In this document: piece after piece, positions 1 to 8,952 of the stretch
How the letters are laid out: every line of letters starts with the position of its first letter
Numbering within the stretch: position 1 is the stretch's first letter
Assembly: GCA_965243635.1 (NCBI GenBank)
Contig: OZ251574.1
Coordinates: forward strand, 1,054,001-1,118,000
Direction of reading: 5' to 3'
DNA: 64,000 nucleotides
Source: Rs1 sp000416275
Lineage (GTDB): Bacteria > Pseudomonadota > Gammaproteobacteria > Pseudomonadales > Balneatricaceae
Notes under the pieces: model-generated
Told to the model about the DNA's origin: nothing
What the model saw: the letters and a program-made list of their open reading frames with translations, nothing else
Databases searched by the model: none
Translations under genes and position numbers: made by a program

Positions 1-1
1 A

Positions 2-1201
2 TGGCAAAACTTGTTTGGTCAAAATCTATTTATCCTTCCAGAAGAGTATAATCCAAAGTCAAAGGAAGAGTGGCAAATCATTAATGCCGCTGACTTTAAA
101 TGCGATCCAGAGCGTGACGGTACTAACAGCGACGGCTGTGTGATCTTAAATTTCGCCAAACGCAAAGTGCTTTTAGCGGGTATGCGCTACGCAGGCGAGA
201 TGAAAAAAGCAATGTTTTCAGTACAGAATTTTCTATTGCCGGAAAAAGATGTACTGCCTATGCACTGTTCGGCAAACGTTGGCGAGGATGGTGATACTAC
301 GTTGTTCTTCGGGTTGTCTGGCACCGGTAAAACCACCTTATCTGCCGACCCTGAACGCTACTTGATTGGTGATGACGAGCACGGCTGGGGCAAGGGAGTG
401 GTTTTTAATCTAGAGGGCGGTTGCTACGCTAAAACCATCAACCTGTCGCAGAAGAACGAGCCTATTATTTGGGATGCGATTCGCTTCGGAGCGATCGTCG
501 AGAACGTGGTGCTAGATGCTGCTAAGGTGGCTGATTATAATGATACTAGTCGCACTGAAAATGGTCGTTGTGCCTATCCACTGGAGCATGTCGAAAAACG
601 TACTGCTAATAATTTAGGTGGCGAGCCTAAAGCGATTATCTTCCTGACTTGCGATTTGACTGGGGTACTGCCTCCGGTTTCAATACTCTCAAACGAAGCG
701 GCCGCTTATCACTTTCTGTCGGGCTATACGGCGTTAGTTGGCTCTACGGAAATGGGTTCAGGTGGCGGTATTAAATCCACATTCTCAACTTGCTTTGGCG
801 CGCCGTTCTTTCCAAGAGCAGCTAGTGTCTATGCAGAGTTGCTGATTAAACGTGTCGAAGAGTTTGGCTCGCAAGTATACTTGGTCAATACCGGTTGGAC
901 CGGCGGAGCTTACGGCACTGGTACTCGTTTTGATATTCCCACTACGCGCGCAATTATTGCCGCGATTCAAAGTGGCGCGTTAGTCGGCGCTGAAACCGTG
1001 TACTTAGATGGTTTGAACTTAAATGTACCTGTCGCGGTAGCCGGTGTAGATAGCGCTTTGTTGCAGCCTAGAACTACGTGGGCAGATCCTGCAGCTTACG
1101 ATACAGAAGCGGCAAAATTGATTGAAAAGTTCACCACCAACTTTACTAAGTTTGATGCAGTATCGGCGAGTATTGTCGCCGCTGGTCCTAAACTTAAGTA
1201 A
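2..1201 (+). CDS. pckA: Phosphoenolpyruvate carboxykinase (ATP), 5'-truncated by the window
   Basis: ATP-dependent PEP carboxykinase converts oxaloacetate and ATP to PEP, CO2 and ADP, the first committed step of gluconeogenesis; it is cytosolic. About 400 residues are visible and the frame is open to the first base, so roughly 115-130 N-terminal residues lie outside. The P-loop GLSGTGKTT is at bases 311-337, followed by LIGDDEHGW (metal and nucleotide binding), and MHCSANVG just upstream is the kinase-1 region. The C-terminus VAAGPKLK is typical. A TTG at base 11 could be taken as a start, but the homology runs across it, so it is internal. A long inverted repeat follows the stop. Identification is secure. 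Confidence 0.96.
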   Translation, partial: WQNLFGQNLFILPEEYNPKSKEEWQIINAADFKCDPERDGTNSDGCVILNFAKRKVLLAGMRYAGEMKKAMFSVQNFLLPEKDVLPMHCSANVGEDGDTTLFFGLSGTGKTTLSADPERYLIGDDEHGWGKGVVFNLEGGCYAKTINLSQKNEPIIWDAIRFGAIVENVVLDAAKVADYNDTSRTENGRCAYPLEHVEKRTANNLGGEPKAIIFLTCDLTGVLPPVSILSNEAAAYHFLSGYTALVGSTEMGSGGGIKSTFSTCFGAPFFPRAASVYAELLIKRVEEFGSQVYLVNTGWTGGAYGTGTRFDIPTTRAIIAAIQSGALVGAETVYLDGLNLNVPVAVAGVDSALLQPRTTWADPAAYDTEAAKLIEKFTTNFTKFDAVSASIVAAGPKLK

Positions 1202-1205
1202 AGAT

Positions 1206-1250
1206 GCTAGTTGAGGTTTAATGGCTATGGCTTGTTAAACCTAAGCTAGC
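1206..1250 (+). terminator. Hairpin downstream of pckA
   Basis: Two 16-base arms (1206-1221 and 1235-1250) pair at 14 of 16 positions, beginning GCTAG and ending CTAGC, five bases after the pckA stop. No T-run follows, so it may be an mRNA-stabilising 3' hairpin or a Rho-dependent end rather than a classical intrinsic terminator. Confidence 0.5.
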
Positions 1251-1340
1251 GGTTGAAAATTTGATAAAGCACTCCATTATAGTTGTAGGTTTTTTAGAAC
1301 TGGGTTGAGCTTATGGGTGTTACCTTAAGCCTAAATAGGT

Positions 1341-1398
1341 GGCTTTAAAGTGAATCTAGAGCTTGTGCTATGTGTTGCATTGAGGTCACAGATTCAAG
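1341..1398 (+). repeat. Short inverted-repeat element relic (copy A)
   Basis: The right 50 bases closely match the right end of the full element at 11639-11798: the AGAGCTTG(C/T)GCTATGTG block and then GATTCA near the end. The left part TTTAAAGTGAAT matches the element's left arm interior, so this looks like an internally deleted copy similar to that at 18844-18919. It lies between pckA and trxA. The left boundary is uncertain. Confidence 0.6.
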
Positions 1399-1441
1399 TT
1401 AAAGTTGCAACTCAGTGTTTGCGGTTTTTAGGAGAGAGTTA

Positions 1442-1771
1442 ATGAGCGAAAATATTATAAACGTGACCGATGCTTCATTTGAAGAGCAAGTGTTAAAAGC
1501 TGAGGGCACAGTTCTTGTTGATTACTGGGCTGAGTGGTGTGGTCCCTGTAAAATGATCGCCCCAGTGTTAGAAGAAATAGCTCAAGACTATGCGGCAAAA
1601 GGGTTGACTGTCTGCAAGTTGAATATCGACGAAAATAATGAAACGCCGCCAAAATTCGGCATCCGCGGTATTCCAACGCTGATGATTTTTAAAGCGGGTA
1701 ATTTGGAAGCAACCAAAGTAGGAGCGCTGTCTAAGTCACAGTTGGCCGCTTTTATCGACGCTAATATTTAA
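1442..1771 (+). CDS. trxA: Thioredoxin
   Basis: Small cytosolic dithiol-disulfide oxidoreductase that keeps protein thiols reduced and donates electrons to enzymes such as ribonucleotide reductase. The 109-residue protein carries the canonical WCGPCK active site (Cys33, Cys36) and the cis-Pro motif GIPTL. The frame extends 9 codons upstream, but the ATG at 1442 is preceded by GGAGAG at good spacing and matches the family start. It sits directly upstream of rho, the same order as in E. coli and Pseudomonas, with an intrinsic terminator between them, so the two are probably separate transcripts. Confidence 0.97.
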   Translation: MSENIINVTDASFEEQVLKAEGTVLVDYWAEWCGPCKMIAPVLEEIAQDYAAKGLTVCKLNIDENNETPPKFGIRGIPTLMIFKAGNLEATKVGALSKSQLAAFIDANI

Positions 1772-1800
1772 CCATTATTTGAGTAATAAGTAGTTAAACG

Positions 1801-1840
1801 AAGGTAGATATCATTAATATTGAAATCTACCTTTATTTTA
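1801..1840 (+). terminator. Intrinsic terminator of trxA
   Basis: AAGGTAGAT (1801-1809) pairs perfectly with ATCTACCTT (1825-1833), followed by TATTTTA. It lies 30 bases after the trxA stop. Confidence 0.75.
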
Positions 1841-2005
1841 CTGGACAGTTAACGATCAACCTTCTATATTTAACAGGAATTTGCTGCTTGCTGATCTGTT
1901 ATAGCGCAAATTATCCTGAAATTCCAAAATTTCCACGTCATTTAGTTTTGCAAACTAACAAATTATTCTTAAGCTTCGCCCAAAAGGGCCATCACTTCAA
2001 ATTAT

Positions 2006-3265
2006 ATGAATCTTACCCAATTAAAAACTAAAAATGTTCACGATTTAATCGAGACAGCAACTGAAATGGGCCTAGAAAACTTAGGCCGTGCCCGTAAACA
2101 AGATGTAATCTTTGCAATACTTAAAAAGCATGCTAAAAGCGGTGAAGATATTTATGGGGATGGTGTCCTTGAAATACTGCAAGATGGCTATGGTTTTTTA
2201 AGATCTGCAGATGCTTCTTATCTTGCTGGTCCAGATGATATCTATGTTTCCCCTAGCCAAATTAGACGTTTTAATTTACGCACGGGCGATACCGTTGCCG
2301 GTAAAATACGCCCTCCAAAAGACAGCGAACGTTATTTTGCGCTACTTAAAGTTAATGAAATTAACTACGATCGTCCGGATAATGCCAAAAACAAGGTGCT
2401 CTTCGAAAATCTGACACCGCTGTATGCTCAAGAGCGTTTAACGCTGGAAATGGGCAATGGTAGCACCGAAGATTTAACCGCTCGGGTGATTGATTTAATG
2501 GCACCGATAGGCAAGGGGCAACGTGCATTAATTGTATCCCCACCTAAGGCCGGTAAAACTTTAATGCTGCAAAACATTGCTAACAGCATTACCAAAAACA
2601 ACCCTGAGTGTCATCTTATAGTACTCTTGATCGATGAGCGCCCTGAGGAAGTAACTGAAATGCAGCGTACAGTACGCGGCGAAGTTGTTGCCTCCACTTT
2701 CGATGAGCCGCCAGCGCGCCATGTACAAGTCGCTGAGATGGTTATTGAAAAAGCTAAGCGTCTCACCGAGCACAAAAAAGATGTGGTGATTTTATTAGAC
2801 TCCATCACCCGTCTGGCAAGAGCTTACAATACGGTTATTCCATCCTCTGGTAAGGTGTTGACTGGTGGTGTTGATGCACATGCTCTGGAGCGTCCAAAGC
2901 GTTTCTTTGGTGCTGCTCGTAATATTGAAGAAGGTGGCAGCTTAACCATTATAGCGACCGCTTTAATCGATACCGGTTCGAAAATGGACGAGGTTATCTT
3001 CGAAGAATTTAAAGGTACCGGTAACTCTGAAATTCACTTAGATCGCCGCGCCGCTGAAAAGCGTATTTACCCGGCAATTAATATTCGTCGCTCTGGTACT
3101 CGCCGTGAAGACTTGCTGACCACTGATGAAGAGTTACAGCGGATGTGGATTTTGCGTAAGTTGCTTGATCCGATGGACGATACTGCGGCAATTGAGTTTG
3201 TTTTAGAAAAGCTAAAAGACTTTAAAACCAACGAAGAATTTTTCCAGTCAATGCGTAGAAAGTAA
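2006..3265 (+). CDS. rho: Transcription termination factor Rho
   Basis: Hexameric RNA-dependent ATPase/helicase that loads on C-rich nascent RNA and terminates transcription. The 419 residues match the usual length. Order: N-terminal helical Rho_N domain (about 1-45), cold-shock-like RNA-binding domain (about 50-120, with GYGFLR), then the RecA-type ATPase with Walker A PPKAGKT (179-185), Walker B VVILLDS, and the LTGGVDAHAL loop. No insertion or truncation is seen. A leader of about 170 bases separates it from the trxA terminator; rho is commonly autoregulated through its leader, but no specific site can be identified here. Confidence 0.98.
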   Translation: MNLTQLKTKNVHDLIETATEMGLENLGRARKQDVIFAILKKHAKSGEDIYGDGVLEILQDGYGFLRSADASYLAGPDDIYVSPSQIRRFNLRTGDTVAGKIRPPKDSERYFALLKVNEINYDRPDNAKNKVLFENLTPLYAQERLTLEMGNGSTEDLTARVIDLMAPIGKGQRALIVSPPKAGKTLMLQNIANSITKNNPECHLIVLLIDERPEEVTEMQRTVRGEVVASTFDEPPARHVQVAEMVIEKAKRLTEHKKDVVILLDSITRLARAYNTVIPSSGKVLTGGVDAHALERPKRFFGAARNIEEGGSLTIIATALIDTGSKMDEVIFEEFKGTGNSEIHLDRRAAEKRIYPAINIRRSGTRREDLLTTDEELQRMWILRKLLDPMDDTAAIEFVLEKLKDFKTNEEFFQSMRRK

Positions 3266-3328
3266 TCAGTAACATGTCTACCACACCGTGACAGGTGAAT
3301 TGTCTTTGACGACAATTGCATAGATAAT

Positions 3329-3358
3329 AAGGGTGAACTTAAGTTCGCCCTTTTTTTT
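3329..3358 (+). terminator. Intrinsic terminator of rho
   Basis: AAGGGTGAACTT pairs with AAGTTCGCCCTT (one G-T wobble), followed by a run of eight Ts. A textbook intrinsic terminator, 64 bases after the rho stop. Confidence 0.9.
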
Positions 3359-3396
3359 AACTATTTTTAATAGCTAGCTGTTTTTTGAGAGCCCTG

Positions 3397-4890
3397 ATGA
3401 CCCAGTTAAAGTATAAAGATCTTAGAGACTTTATTGCAATTTTAGAAGCTCGTGGTGAGCTGGTAAGGATCAAACAAGAAATAGATCCCTATCTTGAAAT
3501 GACAGAAATCAGTGATAGAACCTTAAAGGCCGGTGGACCGGCGCTGTTGTTTGAAAACCCTAAGGGCTATCAATTTCCAGTGCTGACTAATTTATTTGGT
3601 ACCGCAGAGCGAGTGGCGCTGGGGATGGGGCAGCAAAATGTAGCGGCATTGCGGGAGGTCGGCAAAGTGCTGGCTATGCTAAAAGAGCCAGAGCCCCCTA
3701 AAGGAATGCGCGACGCCTGGGAGAAAATGCCAATTTTCAAGCAGGTCTTGAATATGGCGCCTAAAGTCATCAAAAAAGCGCCCTGTCAGCAATTTGTCTT
3801 AAAAGGTGATGAGGTTGATTTAAGTAAACTGCCTATTCAAACTTGCTGGCCAGGAGACGCGGGGCCATTAGTTACTTGGCCGTTAGTAGTCACTCGAGGT
3901 CCGCACAAAGAACGGCAAAATTTAGGCATTTATCGACAGCAGTTGATCGGTAAGAATAAACTTATCATGCGCTGGTTGTCACACCGCGGTGGTGCGCTAG
4001 ATTTTCAAGAGTGGCAGAAAGAGCATCCGGGAGAACCTTTTCCGGTAGCGGTGGCTCTAGGTGCCGACCCGGCAACTATCTTAGGGGCCGTTACCCCGGT
4101 GCCTGACACGCTCTCTGAATACGCCTTTGCCGGTTTGCTGCGTGGCGGTAAAACAGAAGTGACTGGCTGTCTGTTGAGTGACTTACAAGTTCCTGCCAGT
4201 GCTGAGTTTATCCTAGAAGGGTTTATATATCCGGGTGAGATGGCAGATGAGGGGCCCTTCGGCGATCATACCGGTTACTATAATGAAGTTGATCAGTTCC
4301 CGGTGTTTACTGTAGAGGCTATTACCCACCGAGAAAATCCAATTTATCACAGTACTTATACAGGGCGCCCGCCCGATGAACCCGCTATCTTAGGGGTCGC
4401 TCTCAATGAAGTGTTTGTGCCAATTTTGCAAAAGCAGTTTCCAGAAATCGTTGATTTCTATCTACCCCCAGAGGGCTGTTCGTACCGCTTGGCGATAGTC
4501 ACCATTAAAAAACAGTATCCCGGGCATGCTAAGCGCATTATGTTGGGGGTCTGGTCTTTTTTGCGACAGTTTATGTATACCAAGTTCGTAATTGTCTGTG
4601 ATGACGATATTGACGCCAGAAACTGGGAAGATGTTATCTGGGCTATTACGACGCGCATGGATCCGTCTAGGGACACGGTGTTAATTGACAATACACCGAT
4701 TGATTATCTAGATTTTGCCTCGCCGGTTTCTGGTTTAGGGTCGAAAATGGGTATGGATGCCACCAACAAATGGCAAGGCGAAACCACTCGAGAGTGGGGG
4801 GAGCCGATAGTGATGGATCAAGCGGTGACTGCAAAGATTGATCAGATTTGGCAGCAGTTGGGCATTGATAAGTCAGATATTGAGCGCTAG
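3397..4890 (+). CDS. ubiD: 3-octaprenyl-4-hydroxybenzoate carboxy-lyase UbiD
   Basis: Prenylated-FMN-dependent decarboxylase of ubiquinone biosynthesis, acting on 3-polyprenyl-4-hydroxybenzoate. The 497-residue product fits the UbiD family length and shows conserved blocks NLGIYRQQ, SHRGGALDF and DEGPFGDHTGYY. The frame opens at a TTG four codons earlier; the ATG at 3397, preceded by GAGAG, is preferred. It is followed by fre, the same neighbour as in E. coli. The UbiX partner that makes the prenyl-FMN cofactor is not in the window. Confidence 0.96.
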   Translation: MTQLKYKDLRDFIAILEARGELVRIKQEIDPYLEMTEISDRTLKAGGPALLFENPKGYQFPVLTNLFGTAERVALGMGQQNVAALREVGKVLAMLKEPEPPKGMRDAWEKMPIFKQVLNMAPKVIKKAPCQQFVLKGDEVDLSKLPIQTCWPGDAGPLVTWPLVVTRGPHKERQNLGIYRQQLIGKNKLIMRWLSHRGGALDFQEWQKEHPGEPFPVAVALGADPATILGAVTPVPDTLSEYAFAGLLRGGKTEVTGCLLSDLQVPASAEFILEGFIYPGEMADEGPFGDHTGYYNEVDQFPVFTVEAITHRENPIYHSTYTGRPPDEPAILGVALNEVFVPILQKQFPEIVDFYLPPEGCSYRLAIVTIKKQYPGHAKRIMLGVWSFLRQFMYTKFVIVCDDDIDARNWEDVIWAITTRMDPSRDTVLIDNTPIDYLDFASPVSGLGSKMGMDATNKWQGETTREWGEPIVMDQAVTAKIDQIWQQLGIDKSDIER

Positions 4891-5402
4891 GAACTTGTCT
4901 AATTTAGCACTAAGCTACTGCGAAAATTTAGAATTTGGCGCTGTTTCCGGTAAAATAGCCAGTAATCTGCTGCAAATCTGATTCTTCTCGCGAGCATAGT
5001 CGCAGACAGGTGAGCAAGTCGGCCAACTTCTAGTTGGTCTATCTACCTGCAATTATGGGTGCGCTTTAGTTTCAGTACTGTTTATGGATGAAAAACAGTT
5101 ATTTAAGCTATACTTTAAGCGGTAATGGCATTAAGTTATCGAATACAGGTAACCACGGCAAAAACCGAAGAATAGCGGAGTTAGTACGCCCTCACTTTGG
5201 GTACAGCGTACCCTTATCTATTGGTGGTACTGCTGTAAATACACATATTTAACCGGATTTTAACGCCGTTTTTCCGCGCGTTTTAGTTATGCATAGGTTT
5301 CAACGACACTATTTTACATGCAGTAGCCGTTTAATTTCTGTTACTACATCGAGTGATCTTAGTATATAGATTGATGGGCTAAGATGCTCAGGGGAATATA
5401 TA
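4891..5402. other. Noncoding gap ubiD-fre with small hairpins
   Basis: 512 bases without a credible gene. Two compact hairpins are visible: CCAAC/GTTGG (5023-5037) inside a larger AGGT...ACCT pairing, and GGGTAC-AGC-GTACCC (5199-5213). TATACT at 5109-5114 could be a -10 element but has no good -35. This could encode a structured RNA or long 5' leader of fre, but no known RNA family is recognised. Confidence 0.4.
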
Positions 5403-6146
5403 ATGAAAAAAGTAAATTGCAGTATTGAGAGTGTGCAAAAATTAAATCACGATGTCTATCAGGTGAAGTTACTGTTACCTGAAATGAATGACCAGAACAT
5501 CGAGTATCGCGCTGGGCAATATTTAGATCTGTTCTTGGCGAGTGGTAAAAGTGCTTCGTTTTCAATTGGCTCTGCGCCTGAAGCCGGTCGTCATTTAGAG
5601 CTGCATATCAGGCACAATCCGCAAAGTGAAATTTCAAATGCGCTGCTTGCACATCTACAAAATGAAACGGCTATTGAGGTCGAGATAGCTAAAGGTTCCG
5701 CCTGTATTACGGCCGATAGTTTGGTGGCCAAAGATCGAGTGATTTTGGCGGCGGCTAGCACCGGCTTTTCTCAAGTGAAAAGCGTTGTTGAACACTTGTT
5801 AGCACAAGCTGTCAGCAATCAAATTCATATTTATTGGGGAGTTCGGGTCGCCAGTGATCTCTACTGGTCTCTGCTCGCTGAAAGCTGGGCGGCTGAACAC
5901 AGTAATATTACCTATCATCCGGTGATTAGCGATCCTACTGAAGCGTGTGAATGGACCGGGAGAGTGGATTTGTTGCCGGCGGCAGTGCTGCAAGACTTTA
6001 GTGACTTTAGCGATGTTAAAATGCTGGCCAGCGGTTCACCGGATATGGTGTACGCGCTATTAGATGCCTGTGAAAGTAAAGGGATGCTAGAGTCACAGCT
6101 AGTGTCGGATGTGCTGGCGTACGCGCCTAGAAATAAAAAAAGCTAG
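5403..6146 (+). CDS. fre: NAD(P)H-flavin reductase, Fre/LuxG type
   Basis: Ferredoxin-NADP reductase superfamily enzyme that reduces free flavins with NAD(P)H. Order: N-terminal flavin-binding barrel with RAGQYLDLF (36-44) and SFSIGSAP (52-59, the RxxS/T-like flavin motif), then a Rossmann NAD domain with VILAAASTGFSQ (113-124) and YWGVR. The 247 residues are slightly longer than E. coli Fre (233). The ATG follows AGGGGAA. In E. coli fre also lies just after ubiD, supporting the call. No iron-sulfur domain is fused. Confidence 0.88.
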   Translation: MKKVNCSIESVQKLNHDVYQVKLLLPEMNDQNIEYRAGQYLDLFLASGKSASFSIGSAPEAGRHLELHIRHNPQSEISNALLAHLQNETAIEVEIAKGSACITADSLVAKDRVILAAASTGFSQVKSVVEHLLAQAVSNQIHIYWGVRVASDLYWSLLAESWAAEHSNITYHPVISDPTEACEWTGRVDLLPAAVLQDFSDFSDVKMLASGSPDMVYALLDACESKGMLESQLVSDVLAYAPRNKKS

Positions 6147-6560
6147 CCTTTATTCAGCTAAGCTGCAAAGAGCCGCTTAGCTGGCAGAGGCTTGAAATCT
6201 GCCTCTTTCCCCTACCTTAAATCGGTTCCTGATTGACCATGATACTCCGCTCAACTTGGCGACTATTTGACAAAGTATTTAATTTCAACAAGTTAAGAAG
6301 TTGTAATATGTTTCTATGATTTAATAATGGTTTAGATTATGGCCAAGTCAGATATTTGTAAATTTTTTACTTTAGGCCAGTCTGTGAAGACGCTGTGCTA
6401 ATCAGCTAGTGTTTTGTTTTTCCTCTGTGCAGCGCAGCGCCTCTGTGCCCTCTGTGGTGAAAAAATCTTTAAAGGATTGGTTTTACCACAGAGGGCACAG
6501 AGAAGAGATTAAAAGCATCTTTTGCTATGGCGGAGACACAGGGCTAATCAGGAATCGGTT
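6147..6560. other. Noncoding gap between convergent fre and pyrC'
   Basis: 414 bases between convergent genes. It holds the long CTCTGTG palindrome listed separately. An open frame can be read through the palindrome and on into antisense pyrC', but it has no ribosome binding site and no family resemblance. Confidence 0.5.
6441..6502. repeat. Palindromic repeat of the CTCTGTGCCCTCTGTGGT type
   Basis: Perfect 18-bp inverted repeat: CTCTGTGCCCTCTGTGGT at 6441-6458 and its exact complement at 6485-6502, separated by a 26-base AT-rich loop. A further partial arm CCTCTGTG lies just upstream (6422-6429) and GACACAGGG downstream. Tandem CTCTGTG/CACAGAG words like this are familiar from dispersed palindromes in many unrelated bacterial genomes, where they give rise to spurious HRGHRE peptides. 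Placed between convergent genes, it may act as a bidirectional transcript end. Confidence 0.8.
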
Positions 6561-7838
6561 TTATTGGCGCGCATCAAAGACCAATTCTCCGCCGAGTAGT
6601 GTTTGCGTGACTTTGCCAGTCAGGGTCGATCCGATAAACATCGAATTTTTCCCCGCTGACACTAAACTGTGTTCATCGACCAGCCAAGTTGCGTGCTGAT
6701 CAAAAATAGTAATATCAGCTACGGCACCTATCTCCAGAGACCCGGCTGCAATATTTAGAATTTTAGCCGGTCCACTGCTCAATTTCTCGATTAGTTGCGA
6801 GAGATTAATCAAGCCTTGTTCGACCAGTTGTAAACCTAAAGGCAAGAGTGTTTCCAAGCCGGATATGCCGGCGGCAGTGGCTGCGAAAGGTGCGTGTTTG
6901 GCTGCTTCTTCATGAGGTTGGTGGTCGGAACAAATCGCCTGAATTCCATCGGTGACTATGGCATTTAATAGGCCGGCTCGGTCCAGTTGGCTGCGCAGAG
7001 GAGGCTGCAAATGAAACATGCTGTTAAATCCTTTGGCATTATCATCGGTAAAAAATAAATGGTGCATGGCGACATCAACAGTCACGTTAAGGCCGTTTTT
7101 TCTCGCCTGTGAGACCATGCCTATTGAGCGCTGACAGCTAAGTTGACCAAAGTGGGCACGGACTCCCGCTTGTTCTATCAGTAGCAAGCAGCGGGATACT
7201 TCTATGGTCTCTGCCGACTCAGGAATACCTACCAGCCCCATGTCTGAAGAAGTATAGCCCTCGTGCAGTACTCCATTGGCGACCAGACTATTATCCTGTG
7301 GCGTAAAAATCACCAAATAATCGTGGGTGGCAGCGTACTCAAGGCAGCGCAATAGCGCCTGGCTGTTCTCAATTGTTGCCCGGTGGTTAGAAAATGCAAT
7401 GCAGCCAGAGTTAGTTAGTGCTGCCATAGGTGCAAGCTGTTGCCCTTTTAGGCCGATGGTTAAAGCCCCGATAGGTAGTACCCGAGCTTTTGCAGATGCC
7501 TTGGCTCGGTCTTGGATGAGTTCTGCGACCGCAGTACTGTCTATGACCGGCTGAGTGTTTGGAGGGCAGACTAAGGTGGTGATACCGGCACTGGCGGCAG
7601 CTGTCGTTTCGCTGGCAATGCTGGCCTTGTGGGTGAAGCCTGGTTCTCTCAAGTGCGCACTCAAATCAACGATTCCCGGGCAGACTATTTTAGAGGTGGC
7701 ATCTATGGTTATTTGCGCGGTGAAATTAGCCGGTTGGGCGCCTATTCCGGCAACAACACCGTCTTTAATATACAGGTCGGTAATAGTATCAATGTTGTTT
7801 TTAGGATCTATTAAATGGCCGTTTTCTATTTTAATCAT
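6561..7838 (-). CDS. pyrC': Dihydroorotase-like PyrC' (probably non-catalytic ATCase partner)
   Basis: Type I dihydroorotase fold, 425 residues from the ATG at 7838; an upstream TTG would add nine residues but is less likely. Active dihydroorotases carry a zinc-binding His-x-His in the motif HxHxREPG. Here the motif reads LSAHLREPG, so the first His is Ser, and the later HxxH region reads AHFGQLS, losing the second His; the catalytic-loop SDHQPH remains. Pseudomonas PyrC' shows the same kind of loss and is needed for assembly of aspartate carbamoyltransferase with PyrB. Position directly downstream of pyrB fits that role. A true PyrC must be encoded elsewhere. Confidence 0.88.
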   Translation of the reverse strand: MIKIENGHLIDPKNNIDTITDLYIKDGVVAGIGAQPANFTAQITIDATSKIVCPGIVDLSAHLREPGFTHKASIASETTAAASAGITTLVCPPNTQPVIDSTAVAELIQDRAKASAKARVLPIGALTIGLKGQQLAPMAALTNSGCIAFSNHRATIENSQALLRCLEYAATHDYLVIFTPQDNSLVANGVLHEGYTSSDMGLVGIPESAETIEVSRCLLLIEQAGVRAHFGQLSCQRSIGMVSQARKNGLNVTVDVAMHHLFFTDDNAKGFNSMFHLQPPLRSQLDRAGLLNAIVTDGIQAICSDHQPHEEAAKHAPFAATAAGISGLETLLPLGLQLVEQGLINLSQLIEKLSSGPAKILNIAAGSLEIGAVADITIFDQHATWLVDEHSLVSAGKNSMFIGSTLTGKVTQTLLGGELVFDARQ

Positions 7839-7948
7839 GGGTCTGCTTACCTGGTAAACGTGCAACTGGCGATCTGGATTAAATTAGCCAGTTGTACGGG
7901 TATTTACTACATTAATAAGGCTCAATATTGATCAACTATAAAAAGCCA

Positions 7949-8950
7949 TCACTTGACCATTGACTGATGATTTGCTTCGTTTAATTGGCCAGTGATCGCC
8001 ATCGACATCACCGCCATACGCACTGCAATACCGTTAGTGACTTGCTGCAATATAGTGGATTGTGGCCCATCGGCCACCGCGGACTCAATTTCTACCCCTC
8101 GATTAATCGGGCCCGGGTGCATAACAATTGCATCAGGTTTGGCCAGTTTCAGCTTTTCAGTACTTAAGCCGTAGAGTTTAAAAAATTCTGCCTCACTGGG
8201 GAGCAGCGCGCTGTTCATGCGCTCTTTTTGCAATCTCAACATTCCGACCACATCACAGTCTTTAATACCCTGCGAAAAATTGGTAAACACTTTAACGCCC
8301 ATCGCCTCAATGTTTTTTGGCAGCAGCGTTTTTGGCGCGATTACCCGAATTTCAGCAACGCCCAAGGTTTTTAAAGCATGAATTTGTGATCTGGCAACTC
8401 TGGAGTGCAAAATGTCACCGACAATAGCGACAACAAGGCCTTTAAATCCGCCCTTACAGCGCTGGATCGTCAGCATGTCTAGCATCGCTTGAGTTGGATG
8501 GGCGTGGCGACCATCGCCGGCGTTAATCACGGCGATTTTCGGCGTTACTTGATTGGCTATGAAGTGGGCGGCGCCGCTATCAAAATGTCGAACCACAAAC
8601 ATGTCAGCATGCATCGCTTCCAAGGTCATTAAAGTATCTTTTAAGGTCTCGCCTTTAGTGGTCGATGAACTGCTGATATTGAGGTTTAAGACATCGGCAG
8701 AGAGGCGTTTAGCGGCTAGTTCAAAGGTGCTGGAAGTGCGGGTGCTGGGCTCAAAAAACAAGTTAACCACGGTTTTTCCACGCAATAGTGGCACTTTTTT
8801 AACTTGCTGTGCGCTCATATCTAGAAAAGAGTTAGCGGTGTCTAATATTTCGTGCAATATTTCGACCGGCAAATCTTGGGTGGTTAAAAAGTGCTTTAAC
8901 TGGCCCTGAGAATTAAGTTGTGAGCTGTTGTGGTCTATTGATTCAATCAT
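7949..8950 (-). CDS. pyrB: Aspartate carbamoyltransferase catalytic chain
   Basis: Condenses carbamoyl phosphate with aspartate, the first committed step of pyrimidine synthesis. The 333 residues include the carbamoyl-phosphate motif STRTS (69-73), HPTQ (151-154) and the aspartate-loop HPGPINRG (278-285). The N-terminus is some 15-20 residues longer than the E. coli chain, as in the pseudomonad class that assembles with PyrC'. The ATG is two bases after the pyrR stop with GGAG overlapping the pyrR end, showing translational coupling. No pyrI regulatory chain is present nearby. Confidence 0.97.
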   Translation of the reverse strand: MIESIDHNSSQLNSQGQLKHFLTTQDLPVEILHEILDTANSFLDMSAQQVKKVPLLRGKTVVNLFFEPSTRTSSTFELAAKRLSADVLNLNISSSSTTKGETLKDTLMTLEAMHADMFVVRHFDSGAAHFIANQVTPKIAVINAGDGRHAHPTQAMLDMLTIQRCKGGFKGLVVAIVGDILHSRVARSQIHALKTLGVAEIRVIAPKTLLPKNIEAMGVKVFTNFSQGIKDCDVVGMLRLQKERMNSALLPSEAEFFKLYGLSTEKLKLAKPDAIVMHPGPINRGVEIESAVADGPQSTILQQVTNGIAVRMAVMSMAITGQLNEANHQSMVK

Positions 8951-8952
8951 CG

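Noticed and set aside
6409..6699. 96-codon plus-strand frame reading YHRGHREE
   Set aside because: It runs through the CTCTGTG palindrome and antisense to the pyrC' C-terminus, with no ribosome binding site. HRGHRE peptides are translations of this repeat.
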